64,000 nucleotides of DNA from Gnomoniopsis sp. IMI 355080 (lineage: Eukaryota > Ascomycota > Sordariomycetes > Diaporthales > Gnomoniaceae): assembly GCA_027946555.1 (NCBI GenBank), contig JAPEVC010000012.1, positions 247,777-311,776 of the forward strand. The letters run 5' to 3'. Below, piece after piece: positions 13,301 through 24,676 of this stretch. The notes beneath the pieces were generated by a model. It saw only the letters and a list, made by a program, of their open reading frames with translations. It had not been told where the DNA came from and did not search any database. The translations under genes and the position numbers were made by a program. The first letter of the stretch is position 1. Each line of letters starts with the position of its first letter.

Positions 13301-14059
13301 CACATCCTCGGCCCATCGCAGGATATGGCCGACACGTGGGGATTGGGGTTTAAGGACACGCGGGGAAGGCATATCCGGCTGCCCGCTTTGCCATTCGCTG
13401 CAAATATAGAACAACTATGCAAAGAAAAGAAAAAAGAAGAAAAAAAAGACCCTAGATTTGGGGTTAGACTTGCACAGTACCACGGTCGTCGTTTGCGAGG
13501 GACGATGACGTGAGACCCAGATATGGTACGCAGTATCTGTCCAAACGTCACTGTTCAGAAGAAGAAAAACATGTTGCATGATATCTTTTCGGGTCAGCTC
13601 CGTCACTAGGGAATTCTGACGTCTGTCTCGGACGTGTCCCGAACTGGGTTGACTTGGGGGTGGCCTTGCCCGGGGGCGTTTGGAGCTCTTATCAAGGCTG
13701 GCGGATCATCATGTGTTGTAGTAATGTGTAAAACAGAGATCGTCATGGCCATGAGACTGCTCAAGACCGGCCTGCTTTTGTTGAAACGCTCACCAAGTGC
13801 TGGCCCGTCGTTTGGTTTTTGCGACTGGTCTTATAATAAGGGCCGAACCCTTGCGATAATGTTGATCATCACACAATGTATGCGAACAAGATCATCAAGT
13901 CTGAACGAAGGTACATACGTTTCAGTCTGTCAACCAGATTGCTGCGAAGCTGTAGCTCTCATTTTTTCACAATCTAAATGCTATGATCCCACCCCTTGAA
14001 CACCGTGAACACCGTGCGATGTATATGAAAGGACAGTTGTAGACCAATCTCCTTGTCTC

Positions 14060-16656
14060 TCAAGCGTCTAGTGACTTTCTGATGGCCATCTCCAGCAAAG
14101 GATCCTTCTCTTTATCACTCTCACTCTTGTCCCCATCACTTTCGTTCTCCACGCTCTCTAGTACGTTTTCATCATCCGGCTCAGAGAAATCATCCTCTTC
14201 CTCTACAATCGCCGTCTCATCCAGCCCGTACCCTTCCTCATCAGCCGTTGTCTCATCCTCCGTCCCCGTGACACTGCTTGCCGTCAACAGCCCTTCTTTA
14301 CCAGGACCACCATTGCCACGCAACAGACTCCGCAGGTCGTCTTGGCTGATAATACTTTCGATGTTCGCGCGTCCACTTTGTACATCCATCCCGCGCGTCT
14401 CTCTCCGCCCGCGCTCCACCAGCCGTTCTATCGTCAATCTGTTCTTCACGAATTTCACGGTGGGAAAGGCACTTTGCTGGCCCTCGTGGATCATGCGCGC
14501 CAGTCGCGCCGGCGTGGGGTCCGTGAGGATGTGCACAAAATCCATGAGGATACTGCGCGGCCAGATAGTGATCGTGCCACCAAATCCCTGTTGAAGCCAG
14601 ATCTGGCTCCAATCCTGGCCCAGCAACCTCGGCAGCAGCTCCAGCTGCCTGAGGATCCTAAGCCATTTGGTGAGGTCAAGTTTGATGTATTGCTCAGCCG
14701 CCGTTCCCAGAAATCCACCGCGCCATCCACGTCCCTTGCGGTGCGTGACCGGCTGACCCACAGAACCGCGCGAGCTGAAAAAGAAGAGGTTGATGTGGGG
14801 GTTGACCTGGGAGACGATGGTAAAGTTGACGTTGAAGTGTAGATTGAGAGCCTTGAGAGGGATGTCAGTGCGCAGGCTGCCGTCTTTCCATTTGTGACCA
14901 AAGGAATACGGCACAAGTGTACCGTCGCGCTGCTTCATCATGAGCACCACCGGATTCAGGATCCCCGGTACTGCCGCAGATGCTAGCACGGCGGACCATA
15001 CCACACAGTCCGGGCTGGTGAGGTAGTTGCAGAGCATGGTAGGGCTGTGTGGGTCCGCTGGGACACAGGAAACGTTGAGAATGCGCCCGGTGCGCTCGTA
15101 AGCTTCACGGAAAGTCATGGAGCCATGGGTATGCCAAGCACTCTTTTTGGCCCAGTCCACACTATCAAAGCGTGCTCCTGTGCTGTACCATCGTCGAACC
15201 CACACCAGGAACGGATCGGAGCATGCAGTGATCTTGTATGCCAGAGCAGGGTTCAGACACTTCTTCAGCTCGTCGTTGGTTCGGGTTGCGACGAGTGCGG
15301 CTACAAGAGCGCCTCCACTGGTGCCAGTGATTACATCTGGCAGCAAGTCCTCCTCAAGAAGGGCTTTACAGACGCCATAATGGTAATATGCGAAAGTCGC
15401 ACCACCAGAAAGACACAGCGCCGTCCGACCGTAATTCGCGTGGAGGGTCTTGAACAGCTCCCGCTTGTCACTTATTGACATTTGCTTTGTCTCAAGGATG
15501 AACCTGAGACTTTTTGCAACTGTAGGTAGTCAGCATCAAGTATTGATGAAGGGGCAAAAGAGAGTGGGAGGGTATGCTACAACATACCTTCGTCAACGTG
15601 ATTCTGCACCAGATTTTTGGTACCATAATACGTCTGCGAATATAATCGCGGATTCTCAACTCCCACAAAGTTGTTTTTTACGCAGGCCGCCAGCAGCGCC
15701 CGTAGCGCCTCGACAGCCTTCTCCCCTTCTTCTCTCTCTTCGTGCTCGACGCTCTTTCCTTCGTTGATTCTCTTTTCGATGGCCTCGGCTCGCTCACGGC
15801 TCTTCTTCATCGAATCCCAAACCCTCCGAACCGTCTTCCAGTCATAGTAGGCAAACTCGTTGCTCTCTTTCCAGGCCGAGTTCCCGAGGAAATCATCCAG
15901 CTCCTTGGCAGCAGCGCGCCAGTCCTTGTAGTCTGCTGTTGCCCTCATATTCCTACGGAGCTGCTCTCGCCGGCCACGCCAACTTATGAAATACTCATAG
16001 AACCAGATGTAGTATCGTGTCAGCATATAAGCTACCGAGAGGCCCAAAAGCCAGCCCCCGACGTATAACAGAAAAGGCCACTTGAGCAGGCCGTACGAAT
16101 AGCCTTCGCGTGTTTCGTCTCTGGTACGAAGACCCTGACGGATGTTTCGAGGTCTCTTATGTCGCCGCTTGCCTCCTTTGCCGCCGCGAGCGATCTTCTG
16201 ATGTACAGGGGCCCAATCGTTTTGGGCTGTAATGAACAGGCTGTCTCTGTGTTGCGGTGGCCCGTTGCCATTGCCATTGGCATTCGGCTTCTCGGGTGCG
16301 TTGACATCGGCCGCGGCCGCAGCAGCGTGAGCAGCTATCTCTTGCGCATCATCAGCATCCTTCTTGGCGACCTCGGGCCGATGGTCCAAGGCCACGCTCG
16401 ACTGACGTCTCGTGAAGTCGAAGCTCGCGTGGCCAGCCACCGGGCTACCTAATCGGATGGTATTGACATCTTCAGGGTTGTGAGAGGGATCAGGGGCGGA
16501 GAGGGCGGATATGAAGGCCTCAAGGTCTTCCTTGGGGAGGAAGTCGACATCGACGTCCGGGAGGAGCGCAGGGTCAAAAGCCTCTCTGGGGAATCCATAG
16601 TTGCGATCTGGCACAACGACCGGGGGAGATTCGTCTGCTGTATCGTCACCCGCCAT
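14060..16656 (-). CDS. Patatin-like phospholipase / triacylglycerol lipase (Tgl3/4/5-type)
   Basis: Two exons, 15588-16656 and 14060-15519, encode 842 residues. The product probably hydrolyses triacylglycerol or phospholipid at lipid droplets or ER. A membrane segment lies near residue 200 (WPFLLYVGGWLLGLSVAYML). The DUF3336-like lead-in is followed by the patatin core: oxyanion loop SGGAT at about 394, nucleophile elbow GTSGG with Ser424, and the dyad aspartate in WKDGS (Asp569). The C-terminal 100 residues are very acidic. The 68-nt intron (15520-15587; donor GTATGT, acceptor CTACAG) joins QNHVDE to VAKSLRFILETKQMS, a junction typical of the family. The start ATG at 16656 gives an acidic N-terminus. 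Whether it acts mainly on triacylglycerol, steryl ester or lysophospholipid cannot be told. Confidence 0.92.
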
Positions 16657-18033
16657 GTTGGGCGTTGTTGTCGGTAGTTTCGTGCACGATCTGTATGATC
16701 TATGTGCTCAGGCGAAGCAGATCGTCATCGCAAAAGCACGAGCGGAAGCTGAGAACGCTTCTTGTTGATGCTAATCAATGAAGGATAGTAACTAAATGTT
16801 AACAGGAAAGATGTTCGAAAGGACTGGTTCTCGAGACGTAAAACGATTGCGATGGCGGTTTGCTTGGTGTTGCAACGGAGTTCCCAACAAGTTGTCACAT
16901 GGACACTTTTTGAGGAGGCTCGTGGTCTCGGCTCAGGAACCGAAATGGACCACAACCAGGAAAGGGATGACGTCGGATCTGAGCATGGGTCATCCCGTTC
17001 CAGTGGGGTTCTTATATGAACACTGTATAATGCACCTACTCTCCACAGTGCCCTCTTTTGGAGGCTGGCTTGAGATAGGGACAACATCCTCGATATGGTT
17101 CAGAATGTCGTCTGGTCATTACTTGTACATTCCAAATGTTCCAAATAGGACGGCCAGTACCAATGTACAAATCCTTGGCTTGCATCATCGGAAAAGTAAC
17201 GGGCAACTCAGGGGTGTCAACACAACAGAGCACCACACCCCAAATTCACCATTCTCGATGTGAATTTATTGGCGCTCTTCCAAGCAAGTCATTTGTGTGC
17301 CTGAGTACACGTATCAATCAAATGCTGCATGACCAGGTGGTGTACTATAGTGCCAGGCAAGATAATACCTTAAGACCTTCCGCATTCTGTCACATCCTCT
17401 CCAGTGCTCCCTAAGAGGATGAGTGCCTGCCCGTGACCTTTCGGACATGAATACTAGGAAATCCTACAACCCCTAGCCAGCACTCAGGAGATTGAGAGAT
17501 CCTTTCAAAAGGTGCGTGCTTCAGCCAACTCTCACGTAATGATCATCATCAAACAACGAACCGGCGATATCGTAGGTCCCAGGAGGCCCGAGTCTCCCTA
17601 ATTGGTGGGTACCGTCTGGGGTCGTTATGTGCATTGCCCGGGAGGTTGACCTACACAAATTCCGGCTTCAGACGGACGATTTTGCGCCGGAAGCGATGAT
17701 TTGAAGGGAACGTGGATAAGTTTGCCAATGTCTAGAAATCCAATTCGATTAAAAAGCATCAACGCCATGCGTCCAGTAACTCTTCCTATCGCAAGACCGT
17801 AAAATAATGAGTTGGTGTAGTTCTCCATGATCGTGCGGTATTCGTCTTCTCTTCCCATCTTATACCCCTCTACAAGCCTCCTTTCGCTGCCATGGCAACG
17901 TTCGTGAGAATTTGGAGGAGCCCTTTCTTTGTGGCTAGGTATCTTGGGCCCAGGCTTGTCTCTCTTGAGACCTAAATGTTTGTGCAGCCCAAGAATCTAA
18001 TTGCGCCCATGCACCGTGCCCTTTTCAGCAGTC
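16657..18033. other. Intergenic region upstream of the lipase gene
   Basis: About 1.4 kb lie between the lipase start and the SAR1 stop, both genes on the minus strand. A 77-codon frame at 17625-17858 (minus) resembles protein in composition but was not recognised. No other feature is supported. Confidence 0.45.
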
Positions 18034-19036
18034 TTAGACGTATTGACTCAACCACCGGATACCCTCGCCGTAGCCTTGCCTCATAACGACAGAGACCATG
18101 AACACTTCGACGGGCCGGATACCCTCCAGTGGGACCTTGCCCTTGCCGGTGGTCTGGTACATGCCCAGTTGGTGGCGGAGCTCGTCCTCAGACACGGCGT
18201 CCGGGTGGTCGATCTTGTTGCCGAGAATGACAAAAGGCACCTTGGCCAGTTCTTCCATCTGAAGCAGGGCGTCCAGCTCGGCCTTAGCTTCAGGGAAACG
18301 CTCATGGTCCTTGGCGTCGACCAGGAAGACGATACCGTTGACCTCGGGGAAGTAATCCCTCCATAGTCGGCGGGCTGACAGCTTTCGTCAGTCTTCAATG
18401 TCCATCACCGTGTAGCCGATTGTGTGATTCAGGGCTTTGTGATTGTTTTTCTGTTTCGTGCATATGACGTAGCGGGAAGGGAGATTCTGTTCGCGTACCT
18501 TGCTGGTGACCACCCAAGTCGAAGGTCGTAAACCTAACGTTTCCGATCGCCAGTTCCTCAGAGGCTGTTGTCCAGGTCAGTACGTTTCTTCGTTCCTCCT
18601 CATTGGGTCGTCTGAGTAGAGCCTCGGGTCACTCACTAGGGTGAAGGGTGGGCTGGAGGATAGCAACGCGGTCGTTCTAGAAAGGGGCAACGTCAGCACC
18701 TGGTAGTCCAATGTTTCGTCTTCCAGTGTATTTCCAAAGATCCCTAGATGATAGAGAGATGTGCCAAGGATTGACGTCCCACGACTTGTGGTATCGGTGG
18801 TCACGCACCTTCAGCATGTGCAATAGAGTAGTCTTGCCAGCGTTGTCGAGACCGAGGAAGAGAAGCTTAGCGTGCTTGTTCAGCAGGCCGAGGGACGAGA
18901 GGACATCGTAGACTATATCGAGCCATCCAAGCTCACGTCAGTATCTCTTTGCGAACTTTTTGCTTATCTGGAGGAGGGCCGGTATGGGCCGCGGCGCAGA
19001 CTTGGGATTGTACATACACCAGTTGATGATCCACAT
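18034..19036 (-). CDS. sar1: Small COPII GTPase Sar1
   Basis: Sar1 is the GTPase that starts COPII coat assembly on the ER. Five exons (19018-19036, 18809-18912, 18637-18676, 18499-18564, 18034-18374) give exactly 189 residues, the usual length. Exon 1 codes only six full codons and one base. Visible parts are the amphipathic N-terminus MWIINWFYDV, P-loop GLDNAGKT (27-34), the effector region around PTLHPTSEEL, DLGGH (70-74), and NKID in the guanine-specificity motif. The C-terminus is WLSQYV. Introns are 105, 132, 72 and 124 nt, all GT-AG. The first donor was placed at GTATGT rather than the GTGTAT two bases earlier, because only this yields the conserved W-F-Y-D-V junction. Confidence 0.95.
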
Positions 19037-20043
19037 CTTGGCCGATAGAAACGTGTATCTGTCTCTGTGGTTGTGGCTGTTTCTACTGAGAGGGTGAGGA
19101 GAGGGGTTTGCCTTGATAGCAAGAAATCTCGTGCAAAGGCGTCGTGCGAAGGCGTCGTGCGGTGTGGGTTGATTTGGAATGTGGGATGGTATGCTGTCTT
19201 TTCTGGATGACGGCAAGCTGGCACCTTGGGCTAGAACTCGCAACGACCTGCCAAACAATGGCTGCCCTTGATTGGTTCATTGGCGATGACTAACCCAAAC
19301 CTTCCAACTCGGCCCCCTGACCGTAGGTTCACCCTTTGCTCCCAGCGGAGCGGCCTTGCGGAGCGGCCTTTTGACCCGGACTCCCGAGGTGAATCAAGTC
19401 CAATCTCCTGACAACTACAATGTTAAGATTGTCTGACAAAAGCGCGCGGAGAAGGTCACCGAACGTTCAACATGCCTGGTCTGGTCTGGAGCTGATGAGA
19501 TTCGGGGTTACTCTGCTAGCATTGGAATGGGGGCTGTGCGCACACAGGCATCCAATCCAACCTTGCCAATAAACTATTGTATCACTTCCATCAGTCAGAC
19601 GCTACACTGCTCGCTCGATCAAGTTTTTGAGTCCAGACAATATTATAACACAGTGGCAGATGCCATGCCAAGTCATGGCCCACAACACTGAACGCTCACT
19701 GTACATGCAACACGGAAAGCCAAAGAGTATAAGTAATGAAACCAGAAAGTCTGGTATAATATGTAGTCTCAATGCTTCCACTAGATACAAAGAAGGAACG
19801 GCTTTCATCCCGCAGCCACTCAAGTAAATAACACCGGGTATCGGATATCCGTCCCTCAGTCATCGCCGAAATAAAAGACTAGATACATTCGAAAAAAGTG
19901 ACAAAAGACTGTCTGTCTATCGATGCAGTGTCATGACGGGTCATCAAAAGTGAATACCTGTCTGCGCCAGACCACCGCCCCGAAACATGCTGCGCCTGTG
20001 AGGGTATAAGGCCAGATAATGTCAACCCTTGACGCCGTTATCC
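19037..20043. promoter_or_regulatory. SAR1 promoter region and 3' end of the next gene
   Basis: This 1.0-kb spacer lies upstream of SAR1 and downstream of the DUF2457-type gene. It contains a 13-bp tandem duplication (AAGGCGTCGTGCG, about 19136-19161) and a repeated GGAGCGGCCTT near 19347-19370. No gene was found. Confidence 0.4.
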
Positions 20044-22362
20044 TTAGATAGAAATCACATAATTCCGCTTCCCGGCTGAAATCAATCCCAGCTCTCGCAT
20101 CCTTTCGGCTCCCTCGCCGACTCGGGGTTTCTTCTTCTCGGGAACTTGGCCCTTGCGGGCGCGGTCACAGTACTTTTGGTGAAACTTCTCCTTGCGCCGC
20201 TGGCGCTTCTGCTCCAAGCCCTTGACTATGTCAATGGCACCTCGTACATGGGCAGTGTCCTTGGCGTGGGCCTTGGTCCGCTTGCCGCTCTTAAGGTGTA
20301 CGGGAAAGTAGGCTGCACGAGGCAATGATTTGGTGTGGGTCAAACCTGGACGGGCAGCGAGGGTCTGGAAATTTGCGCCGTTGTTCGGGCGTGTGGGCGA
20401 CCCTGCGGGTGATTGAAGGTAAGCCACTGGTGCCGGTGACTTGATACGCTTTGGGGAAGAGTGGTCGAAGAGACGACGAGGCGAGCGGCCACGTGCCTTG
20501 GGAGGAGGGGAGTGGTAGCGCTTTGGTGGAGGGGGTGACCTGTGCCTCTTGGGAGAGACTTCGTGCTTTCTCTGGCGTCTACCTGCCCGTTCATCATGCA
20601 GCTCCTCGAGCTCACCATGGAGCCACAATGGCTCGCCACTGTCGTGACTGTGGTGCATCTCTTCCTCGTCGTCGTCCTCGGGGTCAGATGTCGGGAAGCT
20701 GGGATCGATGTCCTGGGGAATAGCGCGGAGCTTCTCCAACTTGCGTGCGGCCATCCGTGTTGCATATGCCTCCTCCAGGGGTCGATCCTCGTCCATCGTG
20801 CCACAGACAAAGTCGGTGCTGTCGGGAAGCTCAGGCGTCACAGGCCGTACAATGGACTGCTGTCGCGTGCGCTTGGTTCGAATGGCTCTCCGAGAGCAAA
20901 CCGACGAGTCGGAAACGGCGCCAAGCGACGCAGCACGCAAGACAGGTGTCGCGTCGGCGAATTTCGCCATGTACGATTGGGATGCCGTCAGAGTCCACAA
21001 AAGTAGATCGTCGTCCTCGTCATCGTCTGAGTCGGCAAATCCAAGGTCCTCGTCGGTGTTATAGCCGTCCGAAAAATCGTCATCTGACCCATATCCAGAC
21101 TGAGCGTCGTCGATGTCTTCTTCCAGTTCATCCTCGTCTTCGTCCTCCTCCTCCTCCTCCTCCTCCTCCACATTTATCTCGTCGTCTTCGTCGGCGTTCT
21201 CTTCACCGTTATCCTCTTCGTCTTCTTCTTCCTCTTCTGCCTCTTTTGCGAGGCGTCGAATCTCATTGTCCTTCTTCAACAAATCATCAATAAGAAGTTT
21301 GCCCTTTCGGGCAGTGGTCTCCTGTCGAATCCAGGCCTCCTGTGTGGGGTGATCACTGGCAAACTCGTGAAAGTGGTACTCTTCACCCTGCAGCTCATCG
21401 GAATTTGCGGTAATGTACTTTTTCTTGCGCGGCACAGGAGCGGGGCTCAATGGAATTCTTCGCGGTGTCATTGGGCGGCGCCGAGCAACTGGCGAGCGAG
21501 CTTTGCGAATTGTGGCAGGTGTGCTGACCACAGTTGAGACTGATCCGCTCTCATCTGTATTAGGAATCACGAGACGCTCACGGTTCGGCGGGGTTTGCTG
21601 GACAGCTTGGTGAGGAGGCTTTGCAGGGCAAGCAAATTTGATACACGGCTTCCTGGGCTGGGTCGCCTGAGTAGGCGCTGGAGCTACTTTTACCGGAAGC
21701 GGTGCAGGAGTCGGAGCAGGCGCCGCGACAGGAGCCTTGGCTGCATCGTCCTTTGGCTTTGCAGTGCAGGCAAAAGAGATGCATCGCTTCTTCTCGATAT
21801 TCTGAACGGCAGGGTCCTTGGTGTCCTTTGGTACTACTGGCACCGGCTGCACATCTGTTCGGCGAACGGAGTAAGGGGCCAAGTCTCTCCTCGGGATGGA
21901 GCCCACAATCTGCACAGGCGCGCCTTGAGATTTCTCCAAGGTCAGAGGTACAAAGCCAGTGTCGAGTAGACGGGGGCTCGGACTGTTGGTCCTTGCTGGT
22001 GTGCTCATGCCGGTGTCGCTAGTGAGATCTGCAGTCGAAGCTGCAGAGATATCGCTAGTGATAGATCGCCTCCGTCGTGAGTTGTTGCTGCGCTGTGCCG
22101 AAATGTCCTCAGGCGTCTCGCCTTCCGAGGCACTCTGCAGAGCACGCGTCAACAGAGACGCGTGAGTAGTCTCTTTGGGCTTGTTGAGGACAGAGGTCCT
22201 CCTGAATTCAGGGGTCATCCTCGGTCTTGCCATATTTAAATCGGGTGGTTCGTCGGCGTCCGCGCTGGCCTCTTCCTCAGCGGCGGACTCGATATTTGCG
22301 GCGTGGTGGCTCCACGCCAGCACATTAGAAGTGGCGTTGTCGTGTTGTAGATGTCTCGACAT
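20044..22362 (-). CDS. DUF2457-type acidic, disordered protein
   Basis: A single exon of 773 codons gives 772 residues of mostly disordered, Ser/Pro/Arg-rich sequence. The frame stays open upstream to a TTG, but the first ATG (22362) starts with MSRHLQHDN and is chosen. Recognisable traits are two near-identical motifs, CISFACTAKP (about residue 193) and CIKFACPAKP (about 240), a long run of Glu/Asp at about 371-470, repeated SPPPK-type segments, and a basic C-terminus rich in Lys/Arg ending in GKRNYVISI. From memory this matches the ascomycete DUF2457 family, whose function is unknown. Charge pattern and basic tail suggest a nuclear or nucleic-acid-associated protein, but that is inference. 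Confidence 0.82.
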   Translation of the reverse strand: MSRHLQHDNATSNVLAWSHHAANIESAAEEEASADADEPPDLNMARPRMTPEFRRTSVLNKPKETTHASLLTRALQSASEGETPEDISAQRSNNSRRRRSITSDISAASTADLTSDTGMSTPARTNSPSPRLLDTGFVPLTLEKSQGAPVQIVGSIPRRDLAPYSVRRTDVQPVPVVPKDTKDPAVQNIEKKRCISFACTAKPKDDAAKAPVAAPAPTPAPLPVKVAPAPTQATQPRKPCIKFACPAKPPHQAVQQTPPNRERLVIPNTDESGSVSTVVSTPATIRKARSPVARRRPMTPRRIPLSPAPVPRKKKYITANSDELQGEEYHFHEFASDHPTQEAWIRQETTARKGKLLIDDLLKKDNEIRRLAKEAEEEEEDEEDNGEENADEDDEINVEEEEEEEEDEDEDELEEDIDDAQSGYGSDDDFSDGYNTDEDLGFADSDDDEDDDLLLWTLTASQSYMAKFADATPVLRAASLGAVSDSSVCSRRAIRTKRTRQQSIVRPVTPELPDSTDFVCGTMDEDRPLEEAYATRMAARKLEKLRAIPQDIDPSFPTSDPEDDDEEEMHHSHDSGEPLWLHGELEELHDERAGRRQRKHEVSPKRHRSPPPPKRYHSPPPKARGRSPRRLFDHSSPKRIKSPAPVAYLQSPAGSPTRPNNGANFQTLAARPGLTHTKSLPRAAYFPVHLKSGKRTKAHAKDTAHVRGAIDIVKGLEQKRQRRKEKFHQKYCDRARKGQVPEKKKPRVGEGAERMRELGLISAGKRNYVISI

Positions 22363-24654
22363 GTTGAAAAGGGTCTTTATTGGTCTCAGTAGGAAGGTTT
22401 GTCCGCAGGTCGGAACCGCGAGGTCACAACGTGGAATATCTGCGAGTATTATGGTCGCCAAAGCGGATAGGCCCCAGCCAAAGACAGGTCCGGTAAATGG
22501 GTCTCTTGTTGGACGAGAAGACCTCGAAAACGTGTCTCAACGAGGATGTTGGTGTTGGTCCAGCCCTCCAAGCAGGCAGCTATTGCACTGAAGGTGGCGT
22601 GGAAGTGTGTCCCTAGGGACCGTTATGCTATAAGCGCACAAACATGGTACCAGAGAGAGAGATAGGCTGAAATGTTTGAGGGTTGTAGGAGAAAGTGGTT
22701 TCGAGGCCCGTGGCCCAGGACGCAGCGGTGTTGTACTCCGAGAAGGTCGCGTTGAATGTCCGGGGTGTTTTCCAATCGGTTGGATGATGTAGTCCCAGAG
22801 CAGAATCAAAATCAAGGTCAGGAATGCGGCCAGTGGGGTGTCAGGTTGTCTGATGTGATGGGCGCGCAGGGCTGGATTTAAGGTTGGAATCCTGGATGAC
22901 GTTGAACCAAGAGCCTCCGCCTCGGTGGCGCAGATATTGTGTAAGCAAATCTTTCGACAGAGAAAGAAGAAGAAGACGTCGCTGAGTCTATTCAACAACT
23001 TAAAAATCAAAACACTGAATGATCGCAACCAAAGAAGTGGTGGCTCGGAAGCGAGGAATTTTTGTAAGATTTAGTGGAAGAAAATGAGGTGAAGTCTAAC
23101 AAAGTGGGCGGCTCTCTGCAAGTGTGTGGAGTGGAGGAGACAGGAGATTTGATCGCGCGCGCGGACGGGAGCCAAGACGGCATAGGCGGTGTTGTTCCCT
23201 TCGACTCGGTTGTGCGACGAGAGGGCGCGAACTCATCATGGACTAGGGCCAAGTACTATGGTAAACGGGGTGCATCAGCCCCCCGGACCATGGGCTACTG
23301 GGTACTGGGCTCCAGGGGAATTTCCCACCGCTTGTTGGGGCAGGAAAATTCCTCTAGCGCGCCAACAGCGCCCCAGCCGAAGCGACAAAACAAGGCTCCC
23401 AGCTATGAAGAGACGTTCGGCAAGGAGCCCGCGAAACGGTCAAAACGCTCCGGTTCTGTCTTCCGTTTGCCGGTTACGTGTGTGACGTTTGCCGCACCAG
23501 TTCCTGTTGCCCTACCAGTGGAGCCGCCCTTTGCTCCTTTGCATCTCGCTCACTACGTACCTGGTCGAAACGGCTCGTGCTGGGCACTTCCACCTTGATT
23601 GGATCTTTGCTGTCATCTGTCACAGTTTACCTGTCACCTACAGGTCCAAGTCTTGTGACTTTTTGATGAGTGATGACAAGTCAGATATGCGGCCTGAAGT
23701 TCAAGACCAGAAACATGCCTTGGAAATAGGCTATCTAGCTACCTAAGACCCAGAGGCAGGCATGTGGTTGTCGAATCAGCAACGAATCCGACTGTTTGAG
23801 CGGCGCTATGTCGCTGTGCAACGTGGTACTACTGACGGCTTCCCTCGCGGCTCACTCATCTAGCAGTGATCCGACCACTACCAACAGTGGCTTCTTTGGC
23901 CCAGTCCAAAACATGTGCTTGACTGGTCGGCTGGTATGCCCAGGATGTTTGGAAAGCTTCCAAGTTTTGTTTGACACGTGCGTGTGTACTCCCTAGCTTG
24001 CCGTTTTCCCATGAGTGAGTGTCATGCGTCGATCAGAAAGCTTAATCCCCCCATGCGATTAGCGGGTTCCCGAAAACGAAACTTGTCCGAAGTGCGGAAA
24101 TTTGATTATTTGGTGCGGTGCCATACGTTCCTGGCGTAGTAGTGTGTGCAAATAAATAGCCTGTAATTTGTTCAGTAATGAATATGCTTATTAGCTGGAC
24201 CTGGCTAGAAGGACGGAAGGAATAGCGGTGAACTAATTTTTTCGCGTTTTAGTCTCGCTCGTCTTTAGACCAGGAGTCTCACTAAGACAGCGAGGAGCCT
24301 TCACGCCCTCCGAAATCGTTTGCAGCAAGATGGTTTGGCGTGACCCATCATCCATCATTGACTTGCATGGAAACGGCGCTCGGTCTTCGACTCATCATTG
24401 GTCAACAAGTACAAAGCTTATTGCGTACTCTCGTTAGGTAGGTAAATCGAAGAAATCGAAGATTCGACAGTCCAGTGCTACTTGCAGCTGCTCGAGTCCG
24501 CTTCGAGCGACTGGTCAGACGTATCAATGCAAGCCTCACAAGCTTGACAACCTGGAAGTCAGTATACAGCTCCGTTTTGCAGTGCACGGTGCTAGGGGTG
24601 TCTACCGACACTACTCTAGGGGCTCAAATTTTTCTTCACGGTTTTCCGCTTTTC

Positions 24655-24676
24655 CCTACCTAGGTACCTAGGTAGG
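24655..24676. repeat. 22-bp perfect palindrome of CCTACCTAGGT type
   Basis: The sequence CCTACCTAGGT is followed immediately by its exact reverse complement, ACCTAGGTAGG. The core repeats the CCTAGG word seen in the TAGG-rich stretch near 9.2 kb. The arms do not extend further on either side. It could be a protein binding site or a degenerate repeat. Confidence 0.85.

Larger units (their letters stand above)
8503..14059. other. 5.5-kb gene-free region upstream of the Hal-type kinase
   Basis: No open frame here matches a recognisable protein, and none could be joined by splice signals. It holds TAGG-type repeats (about 9136-9240), an 18-T run (10352-10369), a 16-A run (11833-11848), an 11-G run (9678-9688), a 14-C run (12349-12362) and pyrimidine-rich stretches near 12,900-13,150. 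It is presumably promoter and long 5' leader of the Hal kinase, whose start faces it, plus the 3' region of the lipase gene. A non-coding transcript is possible but not visible. Confidence 0.5.

Noticed and set aside
17625..17858. 77-codon minus-strand frame downstream of SAR1
   Set aside because: Protein-like in composition but unrecognised, with no splice partners; too short to support as a gene.
20745..21293. Plus-strand frame of 182 codons opposite the DUF2457-type gene
   Set aside because: It mirrors the acidic repeat of the real gene; Arg/Pro/His runs are the antisense of Glu/Asp codons.
22537..23028. 163-codon minus-strand frame upstream of the DUF2457-type gene
   Set aside because: No recognisable domain and low-complexity Ser/Leu stretches; it lies in the expected promoter and leader.
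24035..24060. TTAATCCCCCCAT word shared with about 29868-29880, as possible transposon ends
   Set aside because: The shared stretch is only about 13 bp, copies are not inverted, and no target duplications or transposase frame are present.
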